DNA of 30,719 bases from CAYFSS01 sp964345975 (GTDB lineage: Bacteria; Bacillota; Clostridia; Saccharofermentanales; Fastidiosipilaceae): the NCBI GenBank assembly GCA_964345975.1, contig CAYFSS010000022.1, positions 1 to 30,719 on the forward strand, written 5' to 3'. A program made the translations under genes and the position numbers. Shown here piece by piece: positions 16,397 to 24,377 of this stretch. The notes beneath the pieces were generated by a model that was not told the origin of the DNA, did not search any database, and was given only the letters and a program-made list of their open reading frames with translations. Within the stretch, counting starts at the first letter, position 1; each line of letters opens with the position of its first letter.

Positions 16397-17930
16397 CTTC
16401 ACGTCCATTCTTTGAATCGGAGCGGTTTTCGTTACGGTCGGAGTCACGATCAGCCGGAGTATCTTGCTCATTGCTATCGGGCTCTTCCCTTAGTTCTAAT
16501 TCACGGCGTGCTTGATCTTCAAGCATCTTGTAATAGTCATCCAAAGGTTGGACGGTCATTTGAATCATCGCGATACGGTTGTCGTCCATGGCCTTTACTT
16601 GTAAAAGCAAATTCTTATAAATGACTGTAGGAAATTCGTCATCGTCCGGGATATAACCCAAGAGGTCCAAGACTAGACCTGCGATGGTGTCGAAGTCATT
16701 GATGGTTTCTTCGTCGAAATCGACGTTCTCCTGGATACGCTCAAGGTCTTCAAGGAGCATCAAACCATCGACCATAAACGTACCGTCGGAAAGTTCCGTG
16801 AGACCAATTTGTCCCTCGTCATATTCATCTTCGATATCGCCAACGATTTCTTCGAGTAAGTCTTCAATCGAGACTAGGCCGGCCGTTCCACCGTACTCGT
16901 CGATCGCAATAGCAACGGAAACGCGTTCAATTCGCATCTCCATCAAGAGTTGGTCAACGTGCTTACTTTCAGGCACGAGGTAAGGCTCGCGGATAATTTC
17001 CGAGAGTTTGAACTTATCGTTCGTACGATCCGCTATATAGCTCAGCAGATCTTTGATATTGAGGATACCGACGATGTCGTCGATATCTTCATCATAGACT
17101 GGGAAACGCGAATAGCGCTCATTGGTCACTAGATCGATGCAAGCATCGAGGTCAGCATCAAGCGGTAGACCTACGATATTGGTTCGATGCGTCATGATCT
17201 CCGAGACTTCTTTGTCGTTGAATTCAAAGATGTTCTCGATCATCTCCCCTTCAGTGACATGAATATTGCCGGAGACGGATCCGACATCAACCATCATACG
17301 AATCTCTTCTTCGGTCACAGCATCGTCTTCAGGTCTTTCGGGGATATTTAGGAGACGGAGAACCGCTGAGGTCGAGACGTTAAGGACCTTTGTGAAGAAG
17401 GTCATCGTCCTATCAAAGAACAATATCACCTTAGCAAAACGCTTGGCATAACCCGCCGGGTTATTCATAGCAATGCGCTTGGGGATGAGCTCACCAAAGA
17501 CCAAAGATAAGTATGAAATTAGAATGGTAATTGCAATGAGAATAACCGTATTGAGCCAGAGTAAATTACCAAGTGGATCAATTTTCTGGACAATAAGACT
17601 TGTAAATCTCTCACCGGCAAAGGCACTCGAGAGGAACCCGGCAAAAGTAATCATGACTTGGATCGTAGCCATGAAGTTTCCGGGCTGATCAACGAAGGGT
17701 AGGATACGAATGGCCGCTACATCACCGTCATCGGCGTCACGACGAACTTTAGTTGGATTCAAGGTCACGATGGACATCTCAGATGCAGCAAAGAAACCGT
17801 TGACTAAGATCAATAATAAGACAACTAGAAGATCTACAAAGATGTTATTTCCACTAGTCGGGCGTGGTGTTGCATTCAGTCCAAACATTGGTAACTGTCC
17901 AAGTAGGGTACGTAACCCACTATCGTCCAC
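16386..17930 (-). CDS. CNNM/CorC-type membrane protein with CBS domains (hemolysin C family)
   Basis: Likely magnesium or cobalt efflux protein of the CNNM family, 514 residues. Residues ~30-195 form the CNNM membrane domain (FVDLLVVLLLILVNGFFAASEMSIV is the first helix, with SEMS motif; LVFGELIPKR is conserved). A CBS pair follows (~residues 245-365: IMTHRTNIVGLPLD and RFPVYDEDIDDIVGILNIKDLL), then EYGGTAGLVSIEDLLEEIVGDIEDEYD and a CorC_HlyC C-terminal domain. The tail is hydrophilic and charged. It starts at GTG with AAGGAGG upstream. Its stop overlaps the HAD gene, so the two are translationally coupled. The older name 'hemolysin' is not supported as a function. Confidence 0.9.
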   Translation of the reverse strand: MDDSGLRTLLGQLPMFGLNATPRPTSGNNIFVDLLVVLLLILVNGFFAASEMSIVTLNPTKVRRDADDGDVAAIRILPFVDQPGNFMATIQVMITFAGFLSSAFAGERFTSLIVQKIDPLGNLLWLNTVILIAITILISYLSLVFGELIPKRIAMNNPAGYAKRFAKVILFFDRTMTFFTKVLNVSTSAVLRLLNIPERPEDDAVTEEEIRMMVDVGSVSGNIHVTEGEMIENIFEFNDKEVSEIMTHRTNIVGLPLDADLDACIDLVTNERYSRFPVYDEDIDDIVGILNIKDLLSYIADRTNDKFKLSEIIREPYLVPESKHVDQLLMEMRIERVSVAIAIDEYGGTAGLVSIEDLLEEIVGDIEDEYDEGQIGLTELSDGTFMVDGLMLLEDLERIQENVDFDEETINDFDTIAGLVLDLLGYIPDDDEFPTVIYKNLLLQVKAMDDNRIAMIQMTVQPLDDYYKMLEDQARRELELREEPDSNEQDTPADRDSDRNENRSDSKNGREDAS

Positions 17931-18093
17931 TTAAGGTATTCCTCCTTCATTGTCTCTAATTGAATTGCCATCCGGATATTATTTGACGAGCTAATTCACG
18001 AGACTACTTCAAAACTTACATATCCTACATACATTTGTAGTAAATAATCTTTGACAATATATCACGATTCGTCAAGCAAAAATTGTGCTCGTC

Positions 18094-19152
18094 TTACGCT
18101 TCTGATACATCCATTCCGGAGTCTTCCGCTAATCCTAAGAGCTGGAGAATCCTTCCGAGATCCTCATGGCTGTAGTAATCAACCACAATCTGACCTCGCT
18201 CCTTCCCTGCTCTCAGCTTGACTTTGGTCCCTAGGTATTGGCAAAGCTCATCCTCTACCGATTGAACTGCTAAAAGAAACTGAGCGTCTTTTTGCATTTC
18301 TTGCGGGGGCACTTGTTCTTGGCGATCTTCCTTGTGGAGATAGCGTTCCGCTAAACGTTCTGCTTGACGCACATTCAATTGCCTTGCCTCAATCTCATTT
18401 AACAAGGCTAACTGATCATCGTGTGATGGCAGACTGAGGATTGCTCGTGCATGGCCAGGTGTAATGATCTTGTCAATCAAAGCCATTTGGATCTCACCGG
18501 AGAGTTGGAGTAGTCGAAGCGTGTTAGAGATATGACTGCGGCTCTTACCGATAAGGCGAGAAATTTCCTGATGCGTATAGTAAAAGTCTTCGGTCAGGCG
18601 TCTATAGGCTTCTGCTTCCTCTATTACATTTAAATCTTCACGCTGAATGTTTTCGATCAGTGAAATTTGTAGGACATCCTCGTCTTCCAATTCACGAATA
18701 AGGCATGGGATCTCTTTGAGACCTGCTAACTTTGAAGCTCTCCAGCGTCGCTCACCGGCTACGATGCGGTATTTATTATCACTAAGCTTATTTACTACGA
18801 TAGGTTGTAAAAGCCCTTGAGAATGGATGGAGTCTGCTAAAGCCTGGAGTGCATCAGCATCAAATTCTCTTCTCGGCTGGTTTGGGTCAGCTTCAACTTG
18901 ATCTATTTGTAAAAGCTTTAAAGCACCGAACTCATAATCTTGAGATTCTTCAATGCGTTCTATTGAATCGCTGACTTCGACTTGCGCATCTTCTTTCGTA
19001 TGCTTCGAAGTCTTTACGCTGCCGGAGGACGTTTCACGTGAAACATCACCTTGTGCATTCTGATCGTTAGAAGCATTTTGCTCTTGCCCTTTTCTAGATG
19101 GATCCGGTATTAGTGCACTTAATCCCCTGCCAAGGCCTCTCTTTTTATTCAT
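18094..19152 (-). CDS. parB: Chromosome-partitioning protein ParB (Spo0J)
   Basis: CTP-dependent clamp that loads at parS, spreads along DNA and recruits SMC to organise the origin region. The 352-residue protein begins with the ParA-activating peptide MNKKRGLGRGLSALIPD. The CTP-binding motifs follow: NQPRREFD (box around residue 91) and GERRWRAS (133-140), then ENIQREDLNVIEEA. The helix-turn-helix that reads parS is around YTHQEISRLIGKSRSHISNTLRLL (190-214). The C-terminal ~60 residues are the dimerisation domain. AAGGAG upstream overlaps the parA stop codon. The linker (residues 37-41, VSRET) is encoded by a parS site. All functional residues expected for the family are present. Confidence 0.97.
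   Translation of the reverse strand: MNKKRGLGRGLSALIPDPSRKGQEQNASNDQNAQGDVSRETSSGSVKTSKHTKEDAQVEVSDSIERIEESQDYEFGALKLLQIDQVEADPNQPRREFDADALQALADSIHSQGLLQPIVVNKLSDNKYRIVAGERRWRASKLAGLKEIPCLIRELEDEDVLQISLIENIQREDLNVIEEAEAYRRLTEDFYYTHQEISRLIGKSRSHISNTLRLLQLSGEIQMALIDKIITPGHARAILSLPSHDDQLALLNEIEARQLNVRQAERLAERYLHKEDRQEQVPPQEMQKDAQFLLAVQSVEDELCQYLGTKVKLRAGKERGQIVVDYYSHEDLGRILQLLGLAEDSGMDVSEA
19030..19045. other. parS: parS site within parB
   Basis: CGTTTCACGTGAAACA; the 14-bp core GTTTCACGTGAAAC is a perfect palindrome. On the coding strand it reads as VSRET, the peptide that commonly results from a parS site inside a gene. It lies in the poorly conserved linker of ParB, where it is tolerated. 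Confidence 0.9.
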
Positions 19153-19167
19153 ACTATGTATAACTCC

Positions 19168-19929
19168 TTAAAGCTTACTAGCGCGGTCAAGAAATTCATT
19201 GCCCAACTTACCGTAAGATATTGCGCCTTTTGAAACTCTTGCGAACTCATGAATTGTCTGACCAAAACTTGGTGCCTCACTAAGCCTTACATTCCGTGGA
19301 ATGGCTGTATTGAAACACTTATCCTTAAAGTAATTTTTAACCTCATCTCTCACTTGTTGACTGAGCTGAGTACGTTTATCGTACATAGTTACAACTACAC
19401 CCATGAGTTCAAGATCCGGATTCAGGCTCTCTTTTACAAGTGACACCGTTTCCATTAATTGGCTCACGCCTTCAAGTGCGTAATACTCAGCTTGAATTGG
19501 AACTACTAAGTAATCAGAGGCTGTCAATGCGTTGAGTGTTAGGAGACCTAGAGATGGAGGACAATCAATCAAGATATAGTCATAATCTTCTCTAAGTGAA
19601 TCTAGGGCAGTTTTCAACCTGGTATTCCTGTCACTTAGGTTGGTCAGCTCAACTTCAGCACCGGCCAAATCTATGCTACTAGGTGCTAAATCTAGATTCT
19701 CACGGACATCTTTCTTGATGAACCCGTCTCGTTCTTCGAGGATGATCGCATCATAGATGGACTTAGCTAGGGATCCACGATAGATTCCTAGACCCGAAGT
19801 CGCATTTCCTTGCGGGTCTAGATCGACCAAGAGAATCTTCTTGCGTCTTGAAGCGAGATAAGCAGCAAGATTTACAGTTGTTGTTGTCTTACCGACGCCA
19901 CCCTTTTGATTTACGAAAGATACAATCAT
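19168..19929 (-). CDS. parA: Chromosome-partitioning ATPase ParA (Soj)
   Basis: DNA-binding ATPase that forms gradients moved by ParB-parS complexes; in Bacillus, Soj also acts on DnaA. 253 residues. Deviant Walker A KGGVGKTT (residues 9-16) with the signature first Lys, Walker A' (LLVDLDPQGNATSGLG) and Walker B (YILIDCPPSLGLL) are all intact. The frame extends to a TTG at 19950, but ATG at 19929 is the start: GGAGGAG lies 7-8 bp before it and the protein begins MIVSFVNQKGG as usual. Cotranscribed with parB, 15 bp apart. The promoter is overlapped by two dyads and the parS array begins 100 bp upstream. Confidence 0.97.
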   Translation of the reverse strand: MIVSFVNQKGGVGKTTTTVNLAAYLASRRKKILLVDLDPQGNATSGLGIYRGSLAKSIYDAIILEERDGFIKKDVRENLDLAPSSIDLAGAEVELTNLSDRNTRLKTALDSLREDYDYILIDCPPSLGLLTLNALTASDYLVVPIQAEYYALEGVSQLMETVSLVKESLNPDLELMGVVVTMYDKRTQLSQQVRDEVKNYFKDKCFNTAIPRNVRLSEAPSFGQTIHEFARVSKGAISYGKLGNEFLDRASKL

Positions 19930-19958
19930 TGTTTTTCTCCTCCGGGACAATTCGTTTG

Positions 19959-19987
19959 ATTATAATATCACAGGCAATGTGATAAAC
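19959..19987 (-). promoter_or_regulatory. Predicted parAB promoter
   Basis: A perfect -10 TATAAT lies on the minus strand at 19959-19964. At a 17-bp spacing the -35 is GTTTAT (19982-19987), a poor match, as expected for a promoter that is regulated. It lies 29 bp upstream of the parA start codon. Confidence 0.6.
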
Positions 19988-20008
19988 GGTTGGTAAGTAA
20001 TACCGTTT
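19966..20008. promoter_or_regulatory. Two adjacent perfect dyads over the parAB promoter
   Basis: TATCACA-N5-TGTGATA (19966-19984) fills the promoter spacer, and AAACGGT-N11-ACCGTTT (19984-20008) covers the -35 and its upstream side. Both have perfect 7-bp arms. The position suggests operators for repression of parAB; the binding protein is unknown and the sequences are unlike parS. Confidence 0.65.
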
Positions 20009-20027
20009 AATGCCAATGATTCACTAA

Positions 20028-20043
20028 GGTTTCACGTGAAACA
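20028..20043. other. parS: parS site 1 of the array
   Basis: GGTTTCACGTGAAACA, with a perfect 14-bp palindromic core. It is the array member nearest the parA promoter, 20 bp beyond the second dyad. Confidence 0.95.
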
Positions 20044-20193
20044 ATTTATTGTTACGCGTTCGATTTCGACACTAGACTCTATTCGTTTCGAAGCATGAAT
20101 CCTGAATATCACCAAGATTCATTCTGACGTCTCCTTATCACGTAACCACATCTAGATATCATTTGAAGTACTTTATCTATATCCATCACATGA

Positions 20194-20209
20194 TGTTTCA
20201 CATGAAACA
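20194..20209. other. parS: parS site 2 of the array
   Basis: TGTTTCACATGAAACA, the variant with CA instead of CG at the centre. It lies 166 bp from site 1, start to start. Confidence 0.92.
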
Positions 20210-20230
20210 TTGTTCTTTTTCTTTGTAGTA

Positions 20231-20246
20231 TGTTTCACGTGAAACA
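20231..20246. other. parS: parS site 3 of the array (perfect palindrome)
   Basis: TGTTTCACGTGAAACA, a perfect 16-bp palindrome and the best match to the known consensus. It is only 37 bp from site 2, the closest pair in the array. Confidence 0.97.
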
Positions 20247-20344
20247 CAACCACTAGTAATTCGATGCAAGTTTATGAAGAACTAGTTAAGAGGACACGTC
20301 AAGAATACTAAGTGTTCCAATTAAAGATAATTGTTGCAATTCAA

Positions 20345-20360
20345 TGTTTCACATGAAACA
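20345..20360. other. parS: parS site 4 of the array
   Basis: TGTTTCACATGAAACA, in the same orientation as sites 2, 5 and 6. Confidence 0.92.
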
Positions 20361-20468
20361 GTGAATGGTATACATTGATTCAAGCTCAACATACATTCAA
20401 CTATCTTCCTACCGTTGGTGTCCTTACAAGATCATCCCTCAAGTTTTGTCCTACTTTTGATCGTTGAA

Positions 20469-20484
20469 TGTTTCACATGAAACA
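20469..20484. other. parS: parS site 5 of the array
   Basis: TGTTTCACATGAAACA. It lies 124 bp from site 4 in non-coding sequence. Confidence 0.92.
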
Positions 20485-20641
20485 AGACTCCTTAACCTAG
20501 AGGATGTATTGCTCATTGATTCTCAGACATCTACGCTTGATTACAATGAATGGTGATAGCCCATTAAGTCTTTTTAGATGAGAACTAACTAAGTTTCATT
20601 CGGTGGTCATGGTTTTAACTTTAGAATTAAGCATGATCTGA

Positions 20642-20657
20642 TGTTTCACATGAAACA
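20642..20657. other. parS: parS site 6 of the array
   Basis: TGTTTCACATGAAACA. It lies 173 bp from site 5 in non-coding sequence. Confidence 0.92.
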
Positions 20658-20838
20658 ACAGAGGCACTAATCCTGATCACAAATAGTTTCATCATTCTTC
20701 ACTCAGATTTTGGTATAGATTACAGTTTCTTCGTATCCAGTACCTCATCTTACCAATCTACAACTCTTCCGAGGGAGTAAACTTTAAGAACCAATCCTAC
20801 ATGCCCAAACGAAGAAATCCACATACGGCACCAAATAC

Positions 20839-20854
20839 GGTTTCACGTGAAACA
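20839..20854. other. parS: parS site 7 of the array
   Basis: GGTTTCACGTGAAACA, identical to site 1. It ends the array on the gyrB side, 197 bp from site 6. Confidence 0.95.
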
Positions 20855-21353
20855 GGAGCGAGGTCGATCATGCTATTTCGAATAGGGGAGAATGCTTCAT
20901 CGCAATCATGAAAACCATCAGTACACCTGAAGAGGGGAAGGGGGACTCTTTGCCGCTCACCAATAAAATGGGGATAAGTGAGCACAACATGAGAAATAAA
21001 CGCGCAAGTTGATAATTGATATATGAACATCCTAATTAGCAGTTACTTAACTATTCTTGTTGCTATATTACTTATATTCTATTTATATCGTTAATTTATT
21101 ATCTCTCAAGTTAAATTACAGTAATGTATCAGAAGATTACAGATTTATTACATGAGGCAAACATTGAAATAAAACAGTAATTGTTTTCTTATCCACTATC
21201 TTATCCACACTCATTCAGACCCCTTAAATAGGCTTTTTTGTAGTAATAAATGACATAGTTACAACTATGTCGAGCATTATCACAAGGTCCGGATTATTCA
21301 CCAAGTAGCAATCACATCATCATTGTCGTAGCGGTAAGAATACCTCTATACTT
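20855..21353. other. AT-rich non-coding region with DnaA-box-like sequences
   Basis: No convincing gene. From about 21040 the sequence becomes very AT-rich. Four sequences in one orientation resemble the DnaA box TTATCCACA: TTATCCACT (21189-21197), TTATCCACA (21201-21209, exact), TTATCACAA (21278-21286) and TTATTCACC (21294-21302). A perfect dyad, GACATAGTT-AC-AACTATGTC, lies among them at 21252-21271. This could be a DnaA-binding region or a second origin element. Confidence 0.5.
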
Positions 21354-21402
21354 CATAAAATAAGAAACAAGACAGGACCCAAACGAAGTTCAGATCCTGT
21401 CT
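21354..21402 (-). terminator. Intrinsic terminator after gyrB
   Basis: AGACAGGA (21395-21402 read on the minus strand) pairs with TCCTGTCT (21370-21377 on the minus strand) and is followed by a T-rich tract, TTGTTTCTTATTTT. It lies about 130 bp after the gyrB stop codon and keeps gyrB transcription out of the parS array. Confidence 0.8.
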
Positions 21403-21534
21403 CTTATCAAACGTATTCAAAATGTTGAATATACTCAGCTCACACATTCACAGCTTACTTGTACCAGCGAAATTTCTCCCAAATCAAAAGGAGCTCTTAG
21501 GCACTATCAGCTACTTACAACTACTATCTATTAC

Positions 21535-23598
21535 TTAGCTAACGTCCTCAGCATACTGAGCATTCTCCTGGATGAACTCGCGGCGAGGCTCGACTTCCTC
21601 TCCCATTAGGAGCGTGAACGTCTCATCTGCTTGACGAGCATCGTCAACACGAACCTGCAAGAGACGACGCTTGGAAGGATCCATCGTTGTATCCCAGAGT
21701 TGATGCTCACTCATCTCACCTAAACCCTTGAAGCGCTGCAAGCTTGGAATCTCCCAGCCTTCTTCAGCCTTGATTCGCTCGACATCTGCATCATCGTATG
21801 CATACCGGACATCGTTCTTTTGCGAGACCCTATAGAGGGGAGGGCAGGCGATGAAAACATGCCCCGCTTCAACGAGAGGTTTCATGTAGCGATAGAAGAA
21901 TGTCAGCAAGAGAGTTCTAATATGAGCACCGTCTACGTCAGCATCGGCCATGATGATGACCTTGTGATAACGCAGCTTGCTGAGATCGAAGTCTTCCCCC
22001 AGACCGGTTCCTAAAGACACGACAACCGGTTGGAGCTTTTCATTGTTGTAGACCCGATCGATGCGAGAACGCTCGACGTTTAACATCTTGCCCCAAAGAG
22101 GGAGGATGGCCTGATACTTACTGGAACGTGCACTCTTAGCGGTCCCACCGGCCGAGTCACCCTCAACGATGAAGATTTCACAGAGTTCAGGATTGGATTC
22201 CTGGCAATCCGAGAGTTTGCCCGGCAGTGAAACAGAATCAAAAGCAGACTTCCGACGCGTCAACTCACGAGCACGGCGAGCTGCATTACGTGCCGACATA
22301 GCACTGATGCACTTCTCCATAATGACACGAGCTACGCCGGGGTTCTCATGCATGAATTCAGCCAACTTCGTTGAAACAACGCTCTCCGTGATCGTACGGA
22401 TATAGGCATTTCCAAGTTTCCCCTTGGTTTGACCTTCAAACTGAGGATCGGGAAGCTTCACGCTCAAAATCGCCGTGAGACCTTCACGAACGTCCTCACC
22501 GGCAAAATTCTCTTCCGATTCACGGAGGAAATTGTGCTCACGAGCATAGTCGTTCATGACCTTCGTCAGACCGGAACGGAACCCTGTCAGGTGGCTGCCA
22601 CCTTCATTTGTCGCAATATTATTTGCATAGGAATAGACATTATCGGTATAGCTATCCGTATATTGGATCGCAATTTCCACGTACGAATCGCCCTCGCTCG
22701 TTGCAATATAGATCGGCGGTTCGTGGAGGGGACGCTTGTTGCGGTTGATGTACTCGACGAATTCGGAAATACCGCCTTCATAGTGGAGTTCCACATCTTT
22801 GACAATTTCCTCGTCGCGCTCATCCCGCAAGTGAATCGTGACTTCACTATTTAAAAAAGCCATCTCGCGATATCTGTTGAGGATCAGATCATAGTCCCAG
22901 GTTATGTCAGGGAAGATCTCGGTATCGGGGTAGAAGACGGTCTTTGTACCGGTCTCCTCGGGAGGGCATGAACCCACGATCGTGATTGGAGTCGTCGTAT
23001 CACCACGCTCAAAAGCCATATGGTAAATGTTCCCATCACGCTTGACGTAAACATCCATCCATTCGGAAAGAGCATTGACGACCGAGGCACCAACGCCATG
23101 GAGACCGCCTGAAACCGAGTAGGCACCGCCACCAAACTTACCCCCGGCGTGGAGATGCGTATGGACCACTTCCAACGTAGGGATGCCTATCTTGGGGTGA
23201 ATCTCAACGGGAATCCCGCTACCGTCATCTTCAACGGTCACCGAACCATCATGATTCAGGGTAATCTTGATCAGGTCACAACGCCCGGCAAGGGCTTCAT
23301 CAACGGAGTTTGCCACGATCTCATAGAGAAGATGGTGGAGACCACGCAAGGTCGTATCTCCGATATACATCCCGGGACGACGACGCACGGCTTCAAGCCC
23401 CTCTAGGACCTGAATCTCTTCAGCACCATAGGCGCGGTTATTATGGGTATCAAATTTATCTTGTTGACGCATAAACTCAGCTTCGACCATTTGACGGATC
23501 GGTGTTCCAACCGTCTCAGCCTCGCTTATCGTTTCAATGCCATCAACATCAAGCTCAACGTCATCACGTTGATCAAAATCTCTCTTTTCTTCGCTCAC
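21535..23598 (-). CDS. gyrB: DNA gyrase subunit B
   Basis: ATPase subunit of gyrase, which introduces negative supercoils with GyrA (not in this window). 687 residues. The GHKL ATPase domain shows EAVRRRPGMYIGD, NSVDEALAG, EDDGSGIP and GGLHGVGASVVNALS; the TOPRIM domain shows IVEGDSAGGTAKSARS and MADADVDGAHIRTLLL; the C-terminal part has RFKGLGEM. The frame extends to ATG 23613, but GTG at 23598 is preferred because a strong GGAGG (23607-23611) lies 8 bp before it, inside the longer frame. Even so the protein has about 50 extra acidic residues before the usual start (AYGAEEIQVLEGLEAV). A -10-like TATAAT lies upstream at 23712-23717 (minus strand) without a good -35. A terminator follows at 21354-21402. 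Confidence 0.98.
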   Translation of the reverse strand: MSEEKRDFDQRDDVELDVDGIETISEAETVGTPIRQMVEAEFMRQQDKFDTHNNRAYGAEEIQVLEGLEAVRRRPGMYIGDTTLRGLHHLLYEIVANSVDEALAGRCDLIKITLNHDGSVTVEDDGSGIPVEIHPKIGIPTLEVVHTHLHAGGKFGGGAYSVSGGLHGVGASVVNALSEWMDVYVKRDGNIYHMAFERGDTTTPITIVGSCPPEETGTKTVFYPDTEIFPDITWDYDLILNRYREMAFLNSEVTIHLRDERDEEIVKDVELHYEGGISEFVEYINRNKRPLHEPPIYIATSEGDSYVEIAIQYTDSYTDNVYSYANNIATNEGGSHLTGFRSGLTKVMNDYAREHNFLRESEENFAGEDVREGLTAILSVKLPDPQFEGQTKGKLGNAYIRTITESVVSTKLAEFMHENPGVARVIMEKCISAMSARNAARRARELTRRKSAFDSVSLPGKLSDCQESNPELCEIFIVEGDSAGGTAKSARSSKYQAILPLWGKMLNVERSRIDRVYNNEKLQPVVVSLGTGLGEDFDLSKLRYHKVIIMADADVDGAHIRTLLLTFFYRYMKPLVEAGHVFIACPPLYRVSQKNDVRYAYDDADVERIKAEEGWEIPSLQRFKGLGEMSEHQLWDTTMDPSKRRLLQVRVDDARQADETFTLLMGEEVEPRREFIQENAQYAEDVS

Positions 23599-23812
23599 AA
23601 CACTCACCTCCATAAGGAGTTATCTACACACATACCAGGGGGATCGAAACCAAAGGATCCATCCGTCGAAAACACAATTTACGGATCCATAAATCAAATA
23701 ACGGAAGCTATATTATATCATATAGTAGCTAGTACCGACTCAGATCAGGTCTATAACCCAAGGGATGAGGACGCATATTTCCACAAAAAGCCCTCTCAAA
23801 CCCCGTCCCGAA

Positions 23813-24274
23813 TTAGCTTACAAACTCGGCCAAATACTTCCGAAGGGCCGGGCGAATAGGCGGGGAAACATCATCCAGCGATAACTCAGCAGGATCGAAG
23901 AAGCGGATCTCGGATATTTCATCTTCCTGGGCTCTTATGTCGCCATGGAAATCACGACAAAGGTAGACAATTTCTATGTTGGATACTTCATCGCCATTGG
24001 GGTAGATATAATGCGTTTCAGGACCGGAACTCACACAAAACAATTCGATTTCTCCGGCAATCACACCCGATTCCTCGAAGAGTTCACGTCGGGCACAATC
24101 TTCAATGCATTCATCGATTTCGACGCTACCGCCAAAATAACCCCACTTATGATTGTCCGTTCGCTTGCCAAGGAGAAGATGTCCATCCTCATTCACACAG
24201 AGAATGCTCACTCCGCATTGAATGATCGTGCGATGACCTACCAACTTACGCATTTCAGAAATATACTCACCCAT
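23813..24274 (-). CDS. Nudix hydrolase
   Basis: Hydrolyses a nucleoside diphosphate linked to another moiety; the exact substrate is not known. 153 residues. The complete Nudix box G-x5-E-x7-REL-x-EE-x-G is present (GSVEIDECIEDCARRELFEESGV), with the metal-binding Glu residues intact, after a typical strand (LLLGKRTDNHKWGYFGG). The frame extends to 24301, but ATG at 24274 is chosen because GAGGAGA lies 6 bp upstream. It is placed between remB and gyrB, where no Nudix gene is normally found, on the same strand and so possibly in the same transcript. A housecleaning or ADP-ribose-type role would be a guess. Confidence 0.93.
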   Translation of the reverse strand: MGEYISEMRKLVGHRTIIQCGVSILCVNEDGHLLLGKRTDNHKWGYFGGSVEIDECIEDCARRELFEESGVIAGEIELFCVSSGPETHYIYPNGDEVSNIEIVYLCRDFHGDIRAQEDEISEIRFFDPAELSLDDVSPPIRPALRKYLAEFVS

Positions 24275-24377
24275 AGAATTTCTCCTCACCCAAACGCTCA
24301 ATCACAAATCAAGGTAACCCTTGAGTTCGCCAAGATTTCCACCCAAGAGCCTTCGTAAGCATTAGAACAACCATGGA

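Noticed and set aside
20797..21030. 77-codon minus-strand frame between the parS array and gyrB, containing VSRET
   Set aside because: VSRET comes from parS site 7. The rest shows no family pattern and no ribosome site; a relic of rsmG was considered but nothing matches.
19383..21267. A 15-base match (ACATAGTTACAACTA) between parA coding sequence at 19383 and the dyad at 21253
   Set aside because: A single 15-base match within 30 kb is expected about once by chance, and the parA copy lacks the second dyad arm.
19951..21534. tRNA, other structured RNA or CRISPR array in the large parA-gyrB gap
   Set aside because: No T-arm GTTCRAN pattern, no cloverleaf and no regularly spaced long repeats; the repeated element is parS with variable spacing.
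22040..22130. GyrB PLWGK, with Trp at the E. coli Lys447 position linked to quinolone response
   Set aside because: From memory this form is common in clostridial GyrB proteins, so it is more likely a clade trait than a resistance change. An alignment would settle it.
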